Both the position numbers and the translations under genes were made by a program. From Dysgonomonas sp. 521 (GTDB lineage Bacteria > Bacteroidota > Bacteroidia > Bacteroidales > Dysgonomonadaceae), in the NCBI RefSeq assembly GCF_010501055.1, contig NZ_QVMO01000048.1:1-32546 (forward strand): a DNA stretch of 32,546 bases, read 5' to 3'. The notes beneath the pieces were generated by a model that searched no databases, was not told the DNA's origin, and saw nothing but the letters and a program-made list of their open reading frames with translations. Shown here in pieces: positions 23,844 to 31,175 of the stretch (position 1 is the stretch's first letter; each line of letters starts with the position of its first letter).

Positions 23844-25733
23844 TCAGATATTCTCCATATTCCGTTTAACAAAATTATTCAATGCCTCGCCTTTCAGCAT
23901 GCCATTAGATAATAAAGCTAAATCGATCAATTGGCGGATATTGGCGTTTTCTCCGGCATAAGCGTCTACCGATTCCTTGTCTTTGCCATCCACGTCGCTC
24001 ATAATTTTCTTAATAAGCGGATGTTCGATGTTCAGTACAAGGTTATAGTTATTTGGCATTTCGCCATAAAAGCCCATACCCGACTGCATAGCGGACATCT
24101 CTTTCATACGGCGCATAAATTCGTTCTGGGTAATCTGTATAGGTTGAGACTTTTCGTCTAACGCCTTATAATCGACCGTAAACTCAGTCTTGTCTATCTT
24201 AGGCAATTGAGAAGTAAAGGCTTCGCTTAATTCTTCCTTTTGCTTATCTGTCAGGCTGACTTCTTTCGTATCTTGTTTCAGTATAAGATTATCCACAGTA
24301 TCACTGTCTACACGTACAAACCGGCTTTTTTCTAACTTTTGTTCGAGCAATCCTGCCATGTGTACATCCAGTTGCCCGTCAAACAATATTACATCATAGC
24401 CCTTGTCTTTGGCAGCGTTTATATAAGAGTACTGGTCATCGCTGTTACTTGCGTACAAATAAATAAGGTTACCCTCTTTGTCTGTCTGGTCCGATGATAT
24501 GAGCGTTTTATACTCCTCTAAAGTAAATACCTTGCCATCAGTGTTCTTCAACAAGCAGAACTTTTGTGCACGTTCATAAAATTTCTCATCGGTAAGCATA
24601 CCATATTCTATAAACAGCTTGAGGTTATCCCATTTTTCTTCAAACTGAGTACGGTTGTTCTTGAATATTTCCTCCAGCCTGTCAGCAACCTTTTTGGTAA
24701 TGTGGTTGGATATTTTTTTCACATTCTGGTCGCTTTGCAGATATGAGCGGGAAACATTCAACGGGATATCCGGAGAATCGAGAACCCCATGCATCAGGGT
24801 AAGAAATTCAGGGACAATACCTTCGACCGAATCGGTAACAAAAACCTGATTGCTATACAGCTGTATTTTGTTACGATTCATGTCTATATTACTCTTTATC
24901 TGAGGGAAATAAAGTATTCCGGTAAGTTTGAACGGATAGTCTACATTCAGGTGTATCCAAAACATAGGTTCGTCTGAAAAAGGATACAGTTCCTGATAGA
25001 ACTTCTTATAATCTTCATCTTTCAGGTCGGCAGGTTTGCGTGTCCATAGCGGATTTGTGTCATTGATTACATTATCCTCGTCAGTTTCTTCCGATTTACC
25101 GTCTTTCCATTCCGTTTTTTTGCCAAATACAATAGAAACAGGAAGGAAACGGCAGTATTTTTTCAGCAATTTATCTATCTCTCCCTTTTCCAGAAAGTTT
25201 TTGTTTTCATCATCTATATACAATATAATATCGGTACCTCTGTCAGCCTTATCCACAGCCTCTATTGTATATTCGGGAGAACCATCGCAACTCCATTTTA
25301 CAGCCTGAGCACCTTCTTTAAAGGACTTCGTGATGATTTCCACCTTTTTGGATACCATAAAGGAAGAATAGAAACCCAGACCAAAATGGCCGATTATTGA
25401 ATTGGCATCCTTCTTATATTTATCAAGGAACTCATTGGCCGAAGAGAAAGCGATCTGGTTGATGTATTTGTCTATTTCTTCGCTTGTCATACCGATTCCC
25501 CTATCTGAGATTGTAAGCGTACCTTTTTCCTTATCGATGGATACACTGACGAAAAGGTTGCCAAGTTCGCCTTTAAATTCGCCTAAAGAAGCATAAGTTT
25601 TCAGCTTCTGAGTAGCATCTACAGCATTGGATACCAGCTCGCGAAGAAATATTTCATGATCGCTGTATAAAAATTTTTTGATGATGGGGAAAATATTTTC
25701 TGTCGTAACCCCAATTTTACCATTTTTTTCCAT
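23844..25733 (-). CDS. htpG: Molecular chaperone HtpG (Hsp90)
   Basis: 629-residue bacterial Hsp90, an ATP-driven cytoplasmic chaperone. The N-terminal GHKL ATPase domain has RELVSNAVDATQKL (Asn36 binds Mg-ATP), DRGIGM and GHFGLGFYSSFMV (lid). The middle domain begins around residue 225 and contains NVSRSYLQSD with the conserved arginine that touches the ATP gamma-phosphate; the dimerisation domain follows (about 500-629) with the amphipathic MRRMKEMSAMQSGMGF. Length is close to the E. coli protein (624). No CIRCE element is seen upstream. It stands alone on the minus strand, convergent with sod and divergent from the ECF sigma factor. Confidence 0.97.
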   Translation of the reverse strand: MEKNGKIGVTTENIFPIIKKFLYSDHEIFLRELVSNAVDATQKLKTYASLGEFKGELGNLFVSVSIDKEKGTLTISDRGIGMTSEEIDKYINQIAFSSANEFLDKYKKDANSIIGHFGLGFYSSFMVSKKVEIITKSFKEGAQAVKWSCDGSPEYTIEAVDKADRGTDIILYIDDENKNFLEKGEIDKLLKKYCRFLPVSIVFGKKTEWKDGKSEETDEDNVINDTNPLWTRKPADLKDEDYKKFYQELYPFSDEPMFWIHLNVDYPFKLTGILYFPQIKSNIDMNRNKIQLYSNQVFVTDSVEGIVPEFLTLMHGVLDSPDIPLNVSRSYLQSDQNVKKISNHITKKVADRLEEIFKNNRTQFEEKWDNLKLFIEYGMLTDEKFYERAQKFCLLKNTDGKVFTLEEYKTLISSDQTDKEGNLIYLYASNSDDQYSYINAAKDKGYDVILFDGQLDVHMAGLLEQKLEKSRFVRVDSDTVDNLILKQDTKEVSLTDKQKEELSEAFTSQLPKIDKTEFTVDYKALDEKSQPIQITQNEFMRRMKEMSAMQSGMGFYGEMPNNYNLVLNIEHPLIKKIMSDVDGKDKESVDAYAGENANIRQLIDLALLSNGMLKGEALNNFVKRNMENI

Positions 25734-26110
25734 TTCTTATTTATTTTATTCCTATATTTGTTTTTAGAACTTGTTAGGCAAAATAAATGCCAAAGAAAGC
25801 CCAAATGACATTTTGGCGGGATCTTAAAAATATATCTTATAATTATTTTAAGTTAATAGAAATAATTTATACCTTATATCCATCGCCCTGATTTAACAGA
25901 AAATATTGATAATCAATCCTATATAAATACGCAAAAGCAACTTTAACAAATTTCTCATACTTAAAGAATATTTTTTTAGTTAAATAAGAAAAGAGTAAGT
26001 AATTTTGTTTTAACAAAAAGATATTACAAAACAAAGCGTTGTTTTAACATACCTTGTAGTTGAAAACTATAATAAATTAACACGATTAGCCAACTAAATA
26101 ATTAACAAAG
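25734..26110. other. Divergent intergenic region htpG / ECF sigma factor
   Basis: Very AT-rich, no gene. A one-mismatch -7 box TACCTTGT (26050-26057) precedes the sigma factor gene, and just upstream is the perfect dyad AAAACAA-AGCG-TTGTTTT (26028-26045), a possible operator. For htpG no exact TAnnTTTG box was found on the minus strand, so it may use another sigma factor. Confidence 0.4.
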
Positions 26111-26644
26111 ATGGCAACACTAAGTAACACTCAGAAAGGATTCGAAGACAAGTTGATAGACTTGCAGAATAATATGTTGAATTTTGCCCTTACTCTGACA
26201 TCCAACAGAGAAGAAGCAAAGGATTTACTACAAGAAACTACTTTAAGAGCATTAGATAATAAGGAAAAATATTACGAGAATGTGAATTTTAAAGGTTGGG
26301 TATTCACTATTATGCATAATATATTTGTGAACAACTATCGCCGTGTGGTACGCAGCCAGACAATGATAGACCAAACCGAAAATCTGTATCATCTGAATAT
26401 GCCTCAGGATTCAGGATTTGATACACCCGAAGGAGCATATACCGTGGCTGAAATAGTAAAAGTAATAAACGGTTTTGCCGATGAATATAAAGTTCCGTTC
26501 TCGATGCATGTATCAGGTTTTAAATATGAAGAGATAGCTCAGCAACTGGGATTGCCTATAGGTACAGTCAAGAGCCGTATTTTCTTTGCAAGAAAGCGCC
26601 TTCAGGAGCTTTTGGCTGATTATAAATATCAGGACAGAGAATAA
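26111..26644 (+). CDS. ECF-type RNA polymerase sigma factor, stand-alone
   Basis: 177 residues. Region 2 is at about 20-90 (NMLNFALTLTSNREEAKDLL then KGWVFTIMHNIFVNNYRR) and region 4 at about 115-172 (KYEEIAQQLGLPIGTVKSRIFFARKRLQE, a clear helix-turn-helix). It belongs to the ECF group and should redirect RNA polymerase to a small regulon. No anti-sigma factor or FecR-like gene follows; instead there is a terminator within 30 bases, so it is a stand-alone ECF factor controlled by its own promoter, stability or a distant partner. Confidence 0.92.
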   Translation: MATLSNTQKGFEDKLIDLQNNMLNFALTLTSNREEAKDLLQETTLRALDNKEKYYENVNFKGWVFTIMHNIFVNNYRRVVRSQTMIDQTENLYHLNMPQDSGFDTPEGAYTVAEIVKVINGFADEYKVPFSMHVSGFKYEEIAQQLGLPIGTVKSRIFFARKRLQELLADYKYQDRE

Positions 26645-26669
26645 AATAATTACTAATTTTGATAATAGA

Positions 26670-26698
26670 AGCCTGCGATTTATTTCGCAGGCTTTTTT
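26670..26698 (+). terminator. Terminator of the ECF sigma factor gene
   Basis: Stem AGCCTGCGA (26670-26678) / TCGCAGGCT (26685-26693) with a 6-base loop, followed by a run of T. It is also the last recognisable chromosomal feature before the mobile element. Confidence 0.85.
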
Positions 26699-26937
26699 GT
26701 GGCTGGAGTCCGGTAAGAACCTATGAGAGAATTTAAACATACAGATATAACAAAAACAACACCCGATACTACATTTTGGGGTGTAATATCAGGTGTAAAT
26801 TTTATAAGTCGCTGAATATCAACATCAGTTGTGGAGCATATCGGACTCGATTTTACACAAATAAACAATTCTAATCCTGACAATTACAATCTGTCTGTTT
26901 TGCCTGCGATGAATATTTTTTTTATAAGTGTCTGTTA
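26699..26937. other. Junction region, probable left boundary of the mobile element
   Basis: About 240 bases without a credible gene, between the host sigma-factor terminator and the end of the phage-type regulator. The left attachment site should be here or at the terminator, but only one end of the element is in the window, so the core repeat cannot be identified. A short dyad ACACCC/GGGTGT lies at about 26760-26785. Confidence 0.4.
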
Positions 26938-27498
26938 TTATTTTTTGATTTGAGCCTTTAATGCACCTATTTCCCTATTCAATTCTTTGTTTTCCTTTTC
27001 TACTTTTTCTAATTGCTCAGAAAGGAATTTGACCATTGCTTCACTTGCCGGATCGCCTTTATCTATCATTTCCCCGATTCCGGTAAATAGCCATCTGGCA
27101 TTCAAATCCTTATTTTCGGATATAAATCGTTCTAAAAATTCACATCCGGGTTTTTGCTTTCCATGCCAAATATTACTTATTGTTTGCTTAGAAGCATAAC
27201 CAGCTTTTTCGAAATCAATCTGCCTTATCTTTTTATATTTGCAATAAGATATAATTTGTTCATTTATAATCTTTTCTGTACTTGCTATATCTTTAATTAT
27301 TGACTTCAGATTAATAATACTAGGAGATTTAAGACCTCTACTCCAAAAATCCAAACGAAGTTCCTTTGTGTTTGAAACAGGATATTTTGTTGAATCCTTA
27401 GGTGTTACCATGATACCCTTTGAAGTTTGTTTTATATCATAATGTTCCACTAAAAAAGATTTAGCCTCTTCTAAGGATATTTTCTTGAGTCCTCTCAC
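26938..27498 (-). CDS. Phage-type helix-turn-helix regulator with C-terminal coiled coil
   Basis: 186 residues from a GTG at 27498, five bases after the stop of the upstream repressor gene. The central part (about 80-145) is a phage-repressor-like helix-turn-helix, with KAGYASKQTISNIWHGKQKP as the DNA-binding helices and NARWLFTGIGEMI as the tail common in Bacteroidetes prophage regulators. The N-terminal 75 residues are unassigned. The C-terminus (about 155-186) is a heptad-type coiled coil, probably for oligomerisation. There is no Ser-Lys protease domain, so it would not self-cleave like lambda CI. It is co-transcribed with the gene at 27504. Confidence 0.75.
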   Translation of the reverse strand: MRGLKKISLEEAKSFLVEHYDIKQTSKGIMVTPKDSTKYPVSNTKELRLDFWSRGLKSPSIINLKSIIKDIASTEKIINEQIISYCKYKKIRQIDFEKAGYASKQTISNIWHGKQKPGCEFLERFISENKDLNARWLFTGIGEMIDKGDPASEAMVKFLSEQLEKVEKENKELNREIGALKAQIKK

Positions 27499-27503
27499 AA
27501 ATA

Positions 27504-27851
27504 CTATTTATTTAAAATTTCTAAATTATTTTCTCCAAAGACAAGCTTTAAAACCTGCTCTCTTTTTTCTTTTTTTAATTCAATTTGAAGTGTTACTTTC
27601 TCTTCGATAGATAGCGCATTTTCTATGATTGTATCTGGATCTATATATTTTTTTGGATATGTGATAATGTCAATAACACGAACATTTAGGGCATCTGCTA
27701 TTTGTGATAGTTTATCATAGTATATATCACGATTTCTTGTGATATAATTAGAATACCCCGATTGTGAAACTCCAAGAATTGAGCCTATAGCAACCTGCGT
27801 AAGCCCTTTCTCTTTTCTTATAGCCTCGATATTTTCTAAAATATTTCCCAT
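27504..27851 (-). CDS. XRE-family repressor (CI-like) of the mobile element
   Basis: 115 residues from the ATG at 27851. An XRE helix-turn-helix covers about residues 5-60 (NIEAIRKEKGLTQVAIGSIL followed by the recognition helix VSQSGYSNYI); the rest is helical and charged, with no protease domain. A TTG at 27857 would add two residues. The -7 box on its strand ends four bases before the ATG, so the message is likely leaderless or nearly so. It faces the early operon across a 130-base region carrying four TGTGATAT half-sites, the arrangement of a lysogeny switch. Confidence 0.85.
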   Translation of the reverse strand: MGNILENIEAIRKEKGLTQVAIGSILGVSQSGYSNYITRNRDIYYDKLSQIADALNVRVIDIITYPKKYIDPDTIIENALSIEEKVTLQIELKKEKREQVLKLVFGENNLEILNK

Positions 27852-27854
27852 TTC

Positions 27855-27862
27855 CAAATGTA
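27855..27862 (-). promoter_or_regulatory. Repressor promoter -7 box
   Basis: TACATTTG on the minus strand is an exact TAnnTTTG box. The transcription start is expected at about 27848-27850, inside or next to the repressor ATG (27851-27849). The left half-site of operator O1 (27884-27892) overlaps the -33 region, so the repressor could regulate its own gene. Confidence 0.55.
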
Positions 27863-27883
27863 TTTAATTGATTTTTAGATAAC

Positions 27884-27944
27884 TGTGATATTCTTAAAAA
27901 AAATATCACAGAAAAATGTTGGAGATATCACATTTACGTGATAT
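27884..27944. promoter_or_regulatory. Two candidate repressor operators (O1, O2) with TGTGATAT half-sites
   Basis: O1: TGTGATATT (27884-27892) and its inverse AATATCACA (27902-27910), 9-bp arms with 9 bases between. O2: ATATCAC (27925-27931) and GTGATAT (27938-27944), 6 bases between and arms in the opposite order. All four share the core GTGATA. O2 overlaps the rightward -7 box by three bases and O1 overlaps the leftward -33 region. This is the expected layout for mutually exclusive divergent promoters. Confidence 0.7.
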
Positions 27945-27949
27945 ATTTG
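27919..27949 (+). promoter_or_regulatory. Early (rightward) promoter of the mobile element
   Basis: TTG at 27919-27921 (in TGTTGG), a 20-base spacer and TATATTTG at 27942-27949, an exact TAnnTTTG box. It lies about 33 bases before the first early gene. Operator O2 covers the spacer and overlaps the start of the box, so bound repressor would block it. Confidence 0.65.
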
Positions 27950-27982
27950 CGTTAGTCTTAAAATAAAACTAAAATTTAGATT

Positions 27983-28168
27983 ATGGAGAATGAAAAAGAA
28001 AATTTAACAATTAAGCAGAAGTACGATAAACTTGAAAAAAAGAAAAAAACTGAGGTGAGAAATCTATTTCTTGCAAAGTTTGAATATCAATACTCCAGCT
28101 TCTACAACAAACTAAATAGCGACAACTTCAAAACGGTTGAGCGGGAATATTTACACAGAATATTATAG
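27983..28168 (+). CDS. Small basic early protein, possible Cro-like factor
   Basis: 61 residues, rich in Lys/Glu at the start (MENEKENLTIKQKYDKLEKK) and helical. The segment FEYQYSSFYNKLNSDNFKTV has the look of a compact DNA-binding helix pair. It is the first gene of the early operon, directly downstream of the repressed promoter and opposite the repressor, the position of cro in lambdoid phages. The function is inferred from position only. Short length keeps confidence moderate. Confidence 0.6.
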   Translation: MENEKENLTIKQKYDKLEKKKKTEVRNLFLAKFEYQYSSFYNKLNSDNFKTVEREYLHRIL

Positions 28169-28205
28169 CGACAAATACAGATATTAACTAAAACTTATTT
28201 GAATT

Positions 28206-28508
28206 ATGGAACAATTACAATTTGATGCAGAAAAAGGGACTATTGCAGTTAATGGGGAAGTAAAACAATTAACTAAGAAAGAAAGTTGTTTACTGAATTT
28301 ACTTCTGGAAAACAAAAACAATGTAGTTGAACGCAATACTACATTAGATACTTTATGGACTTCAAATAATTATTTCTCTTCCCGATCACTAGATGTATAT
28401 ATTACAAAACTCAGGTATTTACTTAAACCTTTCCCATATATAATAATTGAAAGCATACGCGGTAAAGGCCACATATTAAGAATTAATGAATTAGGAAAGG
28501 AGGCATAA
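28206..28508 (+). CDS. Stand-alone OmpR/PhoB-type winged-helix DNA-binding protein
   Basis: 100 residues that match only the C-terminal effector domain of OmpR-family response regulators: the beta strands (LQFDAEKGTIAVNGEVKQLT), the positioning helices (KKESCLLNLLLENKNNVVER), the recognition helix (about 59-73, SRSLDVYITKLRYLL) and the wing (about 82-93, ESIRGKGHILRI). There is no receiver domain, so it is not phosphorylated through a cognate kinase. In this early operon it may regulate later element genes or take over a host regulon. It is 37 bases after the preceding gene and 2 bases before the next. Confidence 0.8.
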   Translation: MEQLQFDAEKGTIAVNGEVKQLTKKESCLLNLLLENKNNVVERNTTLDTLWTSNNYFSSRSLDVYITKLRYLLKPFPYIIIESIRGKGHILRINELGKEA

Positions 28509-28510
28509 TT

Positions 28511-28918
28511 ATGAATTTTACAATTAAATCCAGCAAGGAAAAGGAAACCATCGGGATAACCCAGAAAGGAAATACAATTCAATATAAAATGATTCCAGAA
28601 GATAAATTAATATTCTGGAAACCGAATCCGGATTTAGCAAATATTCCGCCATTTGGGAAAGCTAATTTTCACGAAATAGAATTGCTTGCAAAAGATAATG
28701 AAACTTATAGAATTGCTTCCCGGATAAAAATAGAATGTAACTTTTATGTGGAAATGTCTATGGTTGATTTGCTCGAATGTAGCAAAATTCTTTCTGTTGA
28801 TTACCGATATTCTACTGCAATGAGCAGCTGTACTATAGCAATCATCCCCCATCCCCTATTTAACTATGAGAAGTTGAATGATATACTATTCGACATGGTA
28901 AAAAAATATAACCTATGA
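28511..28918 (+). CDS. Unknown early protein
   Basis: 135 residues, no recognised domain. It looks globular with mixed strands and helices; a possible strand-rich core is at about 55-110 (IASRIKIECNFYVEMSMVDL). It contains a few cysteines (about residues 76, 89 and 107) but no CxxC. Its stop overlaps the next start (ATGA at 28915-28918), so it is translated as part of the early operon, which supports that it is real. Confidence 0.6.
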   Translation: MNFTIKSSKEKETIGITQKGNTIQYKMIPEDKLIFWKPNPDLANIPPFGKANFHEIELLAKDNETYRIASRIKIECNFYVEMSMVDLLECSKILSVDYRYSTAMSSCTIAIIPHPLFNYEKLNDILFDMVKKYNL

Positions 28919-29139
28919 AAGTCAGAGTTACATGGATGCACAAAAATCCTTTTGTTCCCAGATTAGAGGATTTATTCAGAGGTTCAGAAGCCGACCTACC
29001 GGACGATACATCATTCGAAACTATCGAAAGATATGCTAAAGAAGCCACACCTGAAGGATTTTGGTTGAAATTAATACAATTACCAACTGAAAAGCATGAA
29101 TATTTTTATGATGGGACTAAAAAAGTAATTCAGTTATGA
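28915..29139 (+). CDS. Unknown small early protein
   Basis: 74 residues, unrecognised. It begins inside the previous stop (ATGA) and ends in another ATGA overlap (29136-29139), a strong sign of translational coupling. The sequence has a WMHKNPFVPRLEDLF start and a TPEGFWLKLIQLPTEKHEYF end, with balanced charge and no membrane segment. Confidence 0.6.
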   Translation: MKVRVTWMHKNPFVPRLEDLFRGSEADLPDDTSFETIERYAKEATPEGFWLKLIQLPTEKHEYFYDGTKKVIQL

Positions 29140-29627
29140 AAATTCAATGGGAAAATCTATCCAAAGGATTCGCGCAATATAATAAAGTATTTGCGGAATT
29201 GATAACCGGAATAACAGATCGTAAATATGCGAAAGCAATGCAGGTAGCAAAAAAAGAATGGGATAAACTTATCATGCTTCATAATGAATTTGATAAGCTG
29301 ATTGAACCAGTTTCTCCCATTCCTATTAAATCACCTTTTGAAAGCCCGGAATTTATTAATACATGGAAACTGTATAAAGAATATCTGGAAGAAACTCATA
29401 AACAATATATTCCATCACGACGTGAATTAATGATGCTTAGAAGGTTAAATAAATTAGCGGATAAAAACGAACATCGGGCTATTGAGTTTCTCGAATATTA
29501 TATCTGTCATGGTAGTAAAAGTATTTATAAGCCTTCCGAAAAGCAACTTACAGGCGAGGAACCGGGTAAAGTGGAAGAGGCAGACCAAAGCAGCTTTGAT
29601 GTAAATGCGAAACGGGTGGATATATGA
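29136..29627 (+). CDS. Unknown helical early protein, possible replication function
   Basis: 163 residues, mostly helical and charged. The region about 100-135 (RRELMMLRRLNKLADKNEHR then AIEFLEYYICHGSKSIYKP) recalls the helical modules of phage replication-initiation or DnaD-like proteins, where an A-I-x-F/I-L-x-Y helix ends in a G-x-x-x-I-Y turn. This is a loose resemblance. It overlaps both neighbours by ATGA and lies upstream of a VapE-type ATPase, which is consistent with a replication role. Confidence 0.6.
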   Translation: MKIQWENLSKGFAQYNKVFAELITGITDRKYAKAMQVAKKEWDKLIMLHNEFDKLIEPVSPIPIKSPFESPEFINTWKLYKEYLEETHKQYIPSRRELMMLRRLNKLADKNEHRAIEFLEYYICHGSKSIYKPSEKQLTGEEPGKVEEADQSSFDVNAKRVDI

Positions 29628-29704
29628 TAATTATAATATTATATGCAATATATTTTATCTCTTTATCAGTAAGCATTAAGGGTGCAGAATTAAAAGAAGA
29701 TTGA
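29624..29704 (+). CDS. 26-residue membrane peptide
   Basis: A short reading frame whose ATG overlaps the previous stop (ATGA at 29624-29627) and which ends 3 bases before the next gene. The product (MIIIILYAIYFISLSV plus a short polar tail, SIKGAELKED) is one hydrophobic segment with a charged C-terminus, like small phage membrane peptides. It fills exactly the gap left by the larger genes, which is the main support. No function is assigned. Confidence 0.45.
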   Translation: MIIIILYAIYFISLSVSIKGAELKED

Positions 29705-29707
29705 ATC

Positions 29708-29902
29708 ATGAAAAGTTTATTATCATATCCTGGTGAATGCCAGATTTGCGGATGTACAGAAACTAGCGCATGTTATCATCCTGATTATGGAAATTGCTGG
29801 TGGGTAGATGAAAATCAAGACTTGTGTTCTCATTGTGCTGATGCTTCATATGAGAATAGCATAGCTGCTATGATGCTTGCTGAAAAACATGAAGAATATT
29901 AA
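29708..29902 (+). CDS. Small Cys-rich zinc-binding phage protein
   Basis: 64 residues with seven cysteines: Cys11, Cys14, Cys16, Cys22, Cys30, Cys40 and Cys43 (CQICGCTET and, later, LCSHC). The C-x-x-C-G-C-T-E ... C-x-W-V ... L-C-S-x-C pattern occurs in many phage proteins of unknown role and probably binds one zinc. It sits three bases after the 26-residue frame and two before the HNH gene, in the same operon. Confidence 0.7.
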   Translation: MKSLLSYPGECQICGCTETSACYHPDYGNCWWVDENQDLCSHCADASYENSIAAMMLAEKHEEY

Positions 29903-29904
29903 TC

Positions 29905-30225
29905 ATGCCAATCAAACCAGAAAATAAATCACGTTATCCGAAAAATTGGAAACAGATATCGGAAGATATCCGCTTCAACAGGGCAAATAACAGATGTGAA
30001 GGATGCGGGGCGGAAAACTACAAACCCCATCCAATAACCGGCAGCAAAGTAATACTCACAGTTGCTCATCTCGATCATACCCCGGAAAACTGTGATTACG
30101 AAAATCTAAAAGCCTGGTGTCAGCGATGCCATAATACATATGATCAGTCCCATCGCAAACAGACAAGAAGGGATAGTAAAAAAAATGGCCAATGTGCCAG
30201 CGAAGTATCTTCTATGGATATATGA
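29905..30225 (+). CDS. HNH endonuclease-like protein
   Basis: 106 residues with an HNH fold. A zinc knuckle is formed by Cys31-x2-Cys34 (RCEGCG) and Cys72-x2-Cys75 (WCQRCHN), and the catalytic region reads LTVAHLDHTPENCDYENLKA, with His55 and His58 and Asn67. Small HNH proteins in phages often support DNA packaging, recombination or homing. Here it is in the early replication operon, away from any terminase gene in view, so the role stays open. Its 3' end overlaps the next small frame. Confidence 0.8.
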   Translation: MPIKPENKSRYPKNWKQISEDIRFNRANNRCEGCGAENYKPHPITGSKVILTVAHLDHTPENCDYENLKAWCQRCHNTYDQSHRKQTRRDSKKNGQCASEVSSMDI

Positions 30226-30301
30226 GCAAAACCTTGATGTTATGAACTACATCAAAGAAAATATGGAAGTATTACAGAAAGAAGTAAATAAGAGGAAATG
30301 A
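30185..30301 (+). CDS. 38-residue protein similar to the end of DUF3820-type phage proteins
   Basis: A short frame overlapping the 3' end of the HNH gene by 41 bases. The product starts MANVPAKYLLWIYEQNLDVM. The pattern V-P-A-x-Y-L-L-W-x-Y matches the conserved core of the small phage DUF3820 family, whose usual MPFGKYKG-type N-terminus is absent. A longer alternative start at 30140 would give 53 residues (MISPIANRQE first) but still lacks that motif. It is therefore a truncated or minimal member. Function unknown. Confidence 0.5.
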   Translation: MANVPAKYLLWIYEQNLDVMNYIKENMEVLQKEVNKRK

Positions 30302-30323
30302 TATTAAATACATTTTTATAATT

Positions 30324-30986
30324 ATGAAACCCCATCAACAAACCCTATTCAAAGAATATCCGACCTATGAAGACTTACAAAAAGAACTTTCCCCGGAAAG
30401 ACTTATTGTTGCTTTTGCCGGTATCGAATATATTGAACAGTCGATATCAAAGAAACGTGTATCACTTGCAGATATAGATGAATTGTATTCTACAAGCAAT
30501 AAAAACAGGGCAGTAGAATATATCAAAGACTGGCTAAGTTACCTGGCTAAATTTATTGGCGTAAAACCCTTGATTGAATCTAGTGCCGCGGCATATATGC
30601 TTTATAAAAGCCACAAGCATCTTTATCTGGCAGATTTGAAGCTATTACTTGAAAAAATATCGCAGGCCGAATATGGCAAAGAAAGTATGTTTTATGGATG
30701 CATGAACACACAGAGTATATATTTTAGTTTCAGTGTATATAATCAAGAGCGAAACCGCATAGCTAATAAATTCTATCAAAAACTGGAAGAGAATTTTGCA
30801 AAAATCAAGGAAGAGACAGAAGCAAAAGAAAAGCAAAGGATTTACAACGAAGTAGCCGGCTTATACGAAGACAAAGAATTATGGGAACTATACCAAGAGC
30901 GATGCCGTGAAGAAATACCGGGTATAATAAGAGCAAAATGGGAGGAATTCATTAATAACCAGTCTGATGGCAACCAACAAAAATAA
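30324..30986 (+). CDS. Helical Bacteroidetes phage protein
   Basis: 220 residues, almost wholly helical. A middle motif (about 102-140: YLADLKLLLEKISQAEYGK, and YGCMNTQSIYFSFSVYNQER) resembles a conserved Bacteroidales mobile-element protein of unknown function (DUF6633-like; this is memory, not a search). The C-terminus (about 150-200) is a charged coiled coil. It lies directly before the VapE-type ATPase gene, so a role in replication or its control is plausible. It overlaps the next small gene by 20 bases. Confidence 0.65.
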   Translation: MKPHQQTLFKEYPTYEDLQKELSPERLIVAFAGIEYIEQSISKKRVSLADIDELYSTSNKNRAVEYIKDWLSYLAKFIGVKPLIESSAAAYMLYKSHKHLYLADLKLLLEKISQAEYGKESMFYGCMNTQSIYFSFSVYNQERNRIANKFYQKLEENFAKIKEETEAKEKQRIYNEVAGLYEDKELWELYQERCREEIPGIIRAKWEEFINNQSDGNQQK

Positions 30987-31149
30987 ACTCTATTGCCTTA
31001 TATACCGCGTCAGGGCACAAGGCTTTTCTGTCTCAATAAAAGAGCGGACTATTTATTATAATTGTAACGATCCGCAATCGGTGGAAACAAAATCCATCCG
31101 GCGACTATGCGCGGAATATGGCTTTGTCAGGCAAGCCACAATTATATAA
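30967..31149 (+). CDS. Small conserved-looking phage protein
   Basis: 60 residues starting within the end of the previous gene. The sequence KLYCLIYRVRAQGFSVSIKE followed by RTIYYNCNDPQSVETKSIRRLC has the feel of a short winged or ribbon fold and recalls a family repeated in Bacteroidales prophages next to VapE. No function is known. It ends 26 bases before the ATPase gene. Confidence 0.6.
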   Translation: MATNKNKLYCLIYRVRAQGFSVSIKERTIYYNCNDPQSVETKSIRRLCAEYGFVRQATII

Positions 31150-31175
31150 CAATCTATTAAGGGATAACACGGAAT

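Noticed and set aside
26680..26883. 67-codon minus-strand frame in the junction region
   Set aside because: Ends inside the sigma-factor terminator, has no start signal and no recognisable features; could not be supported.
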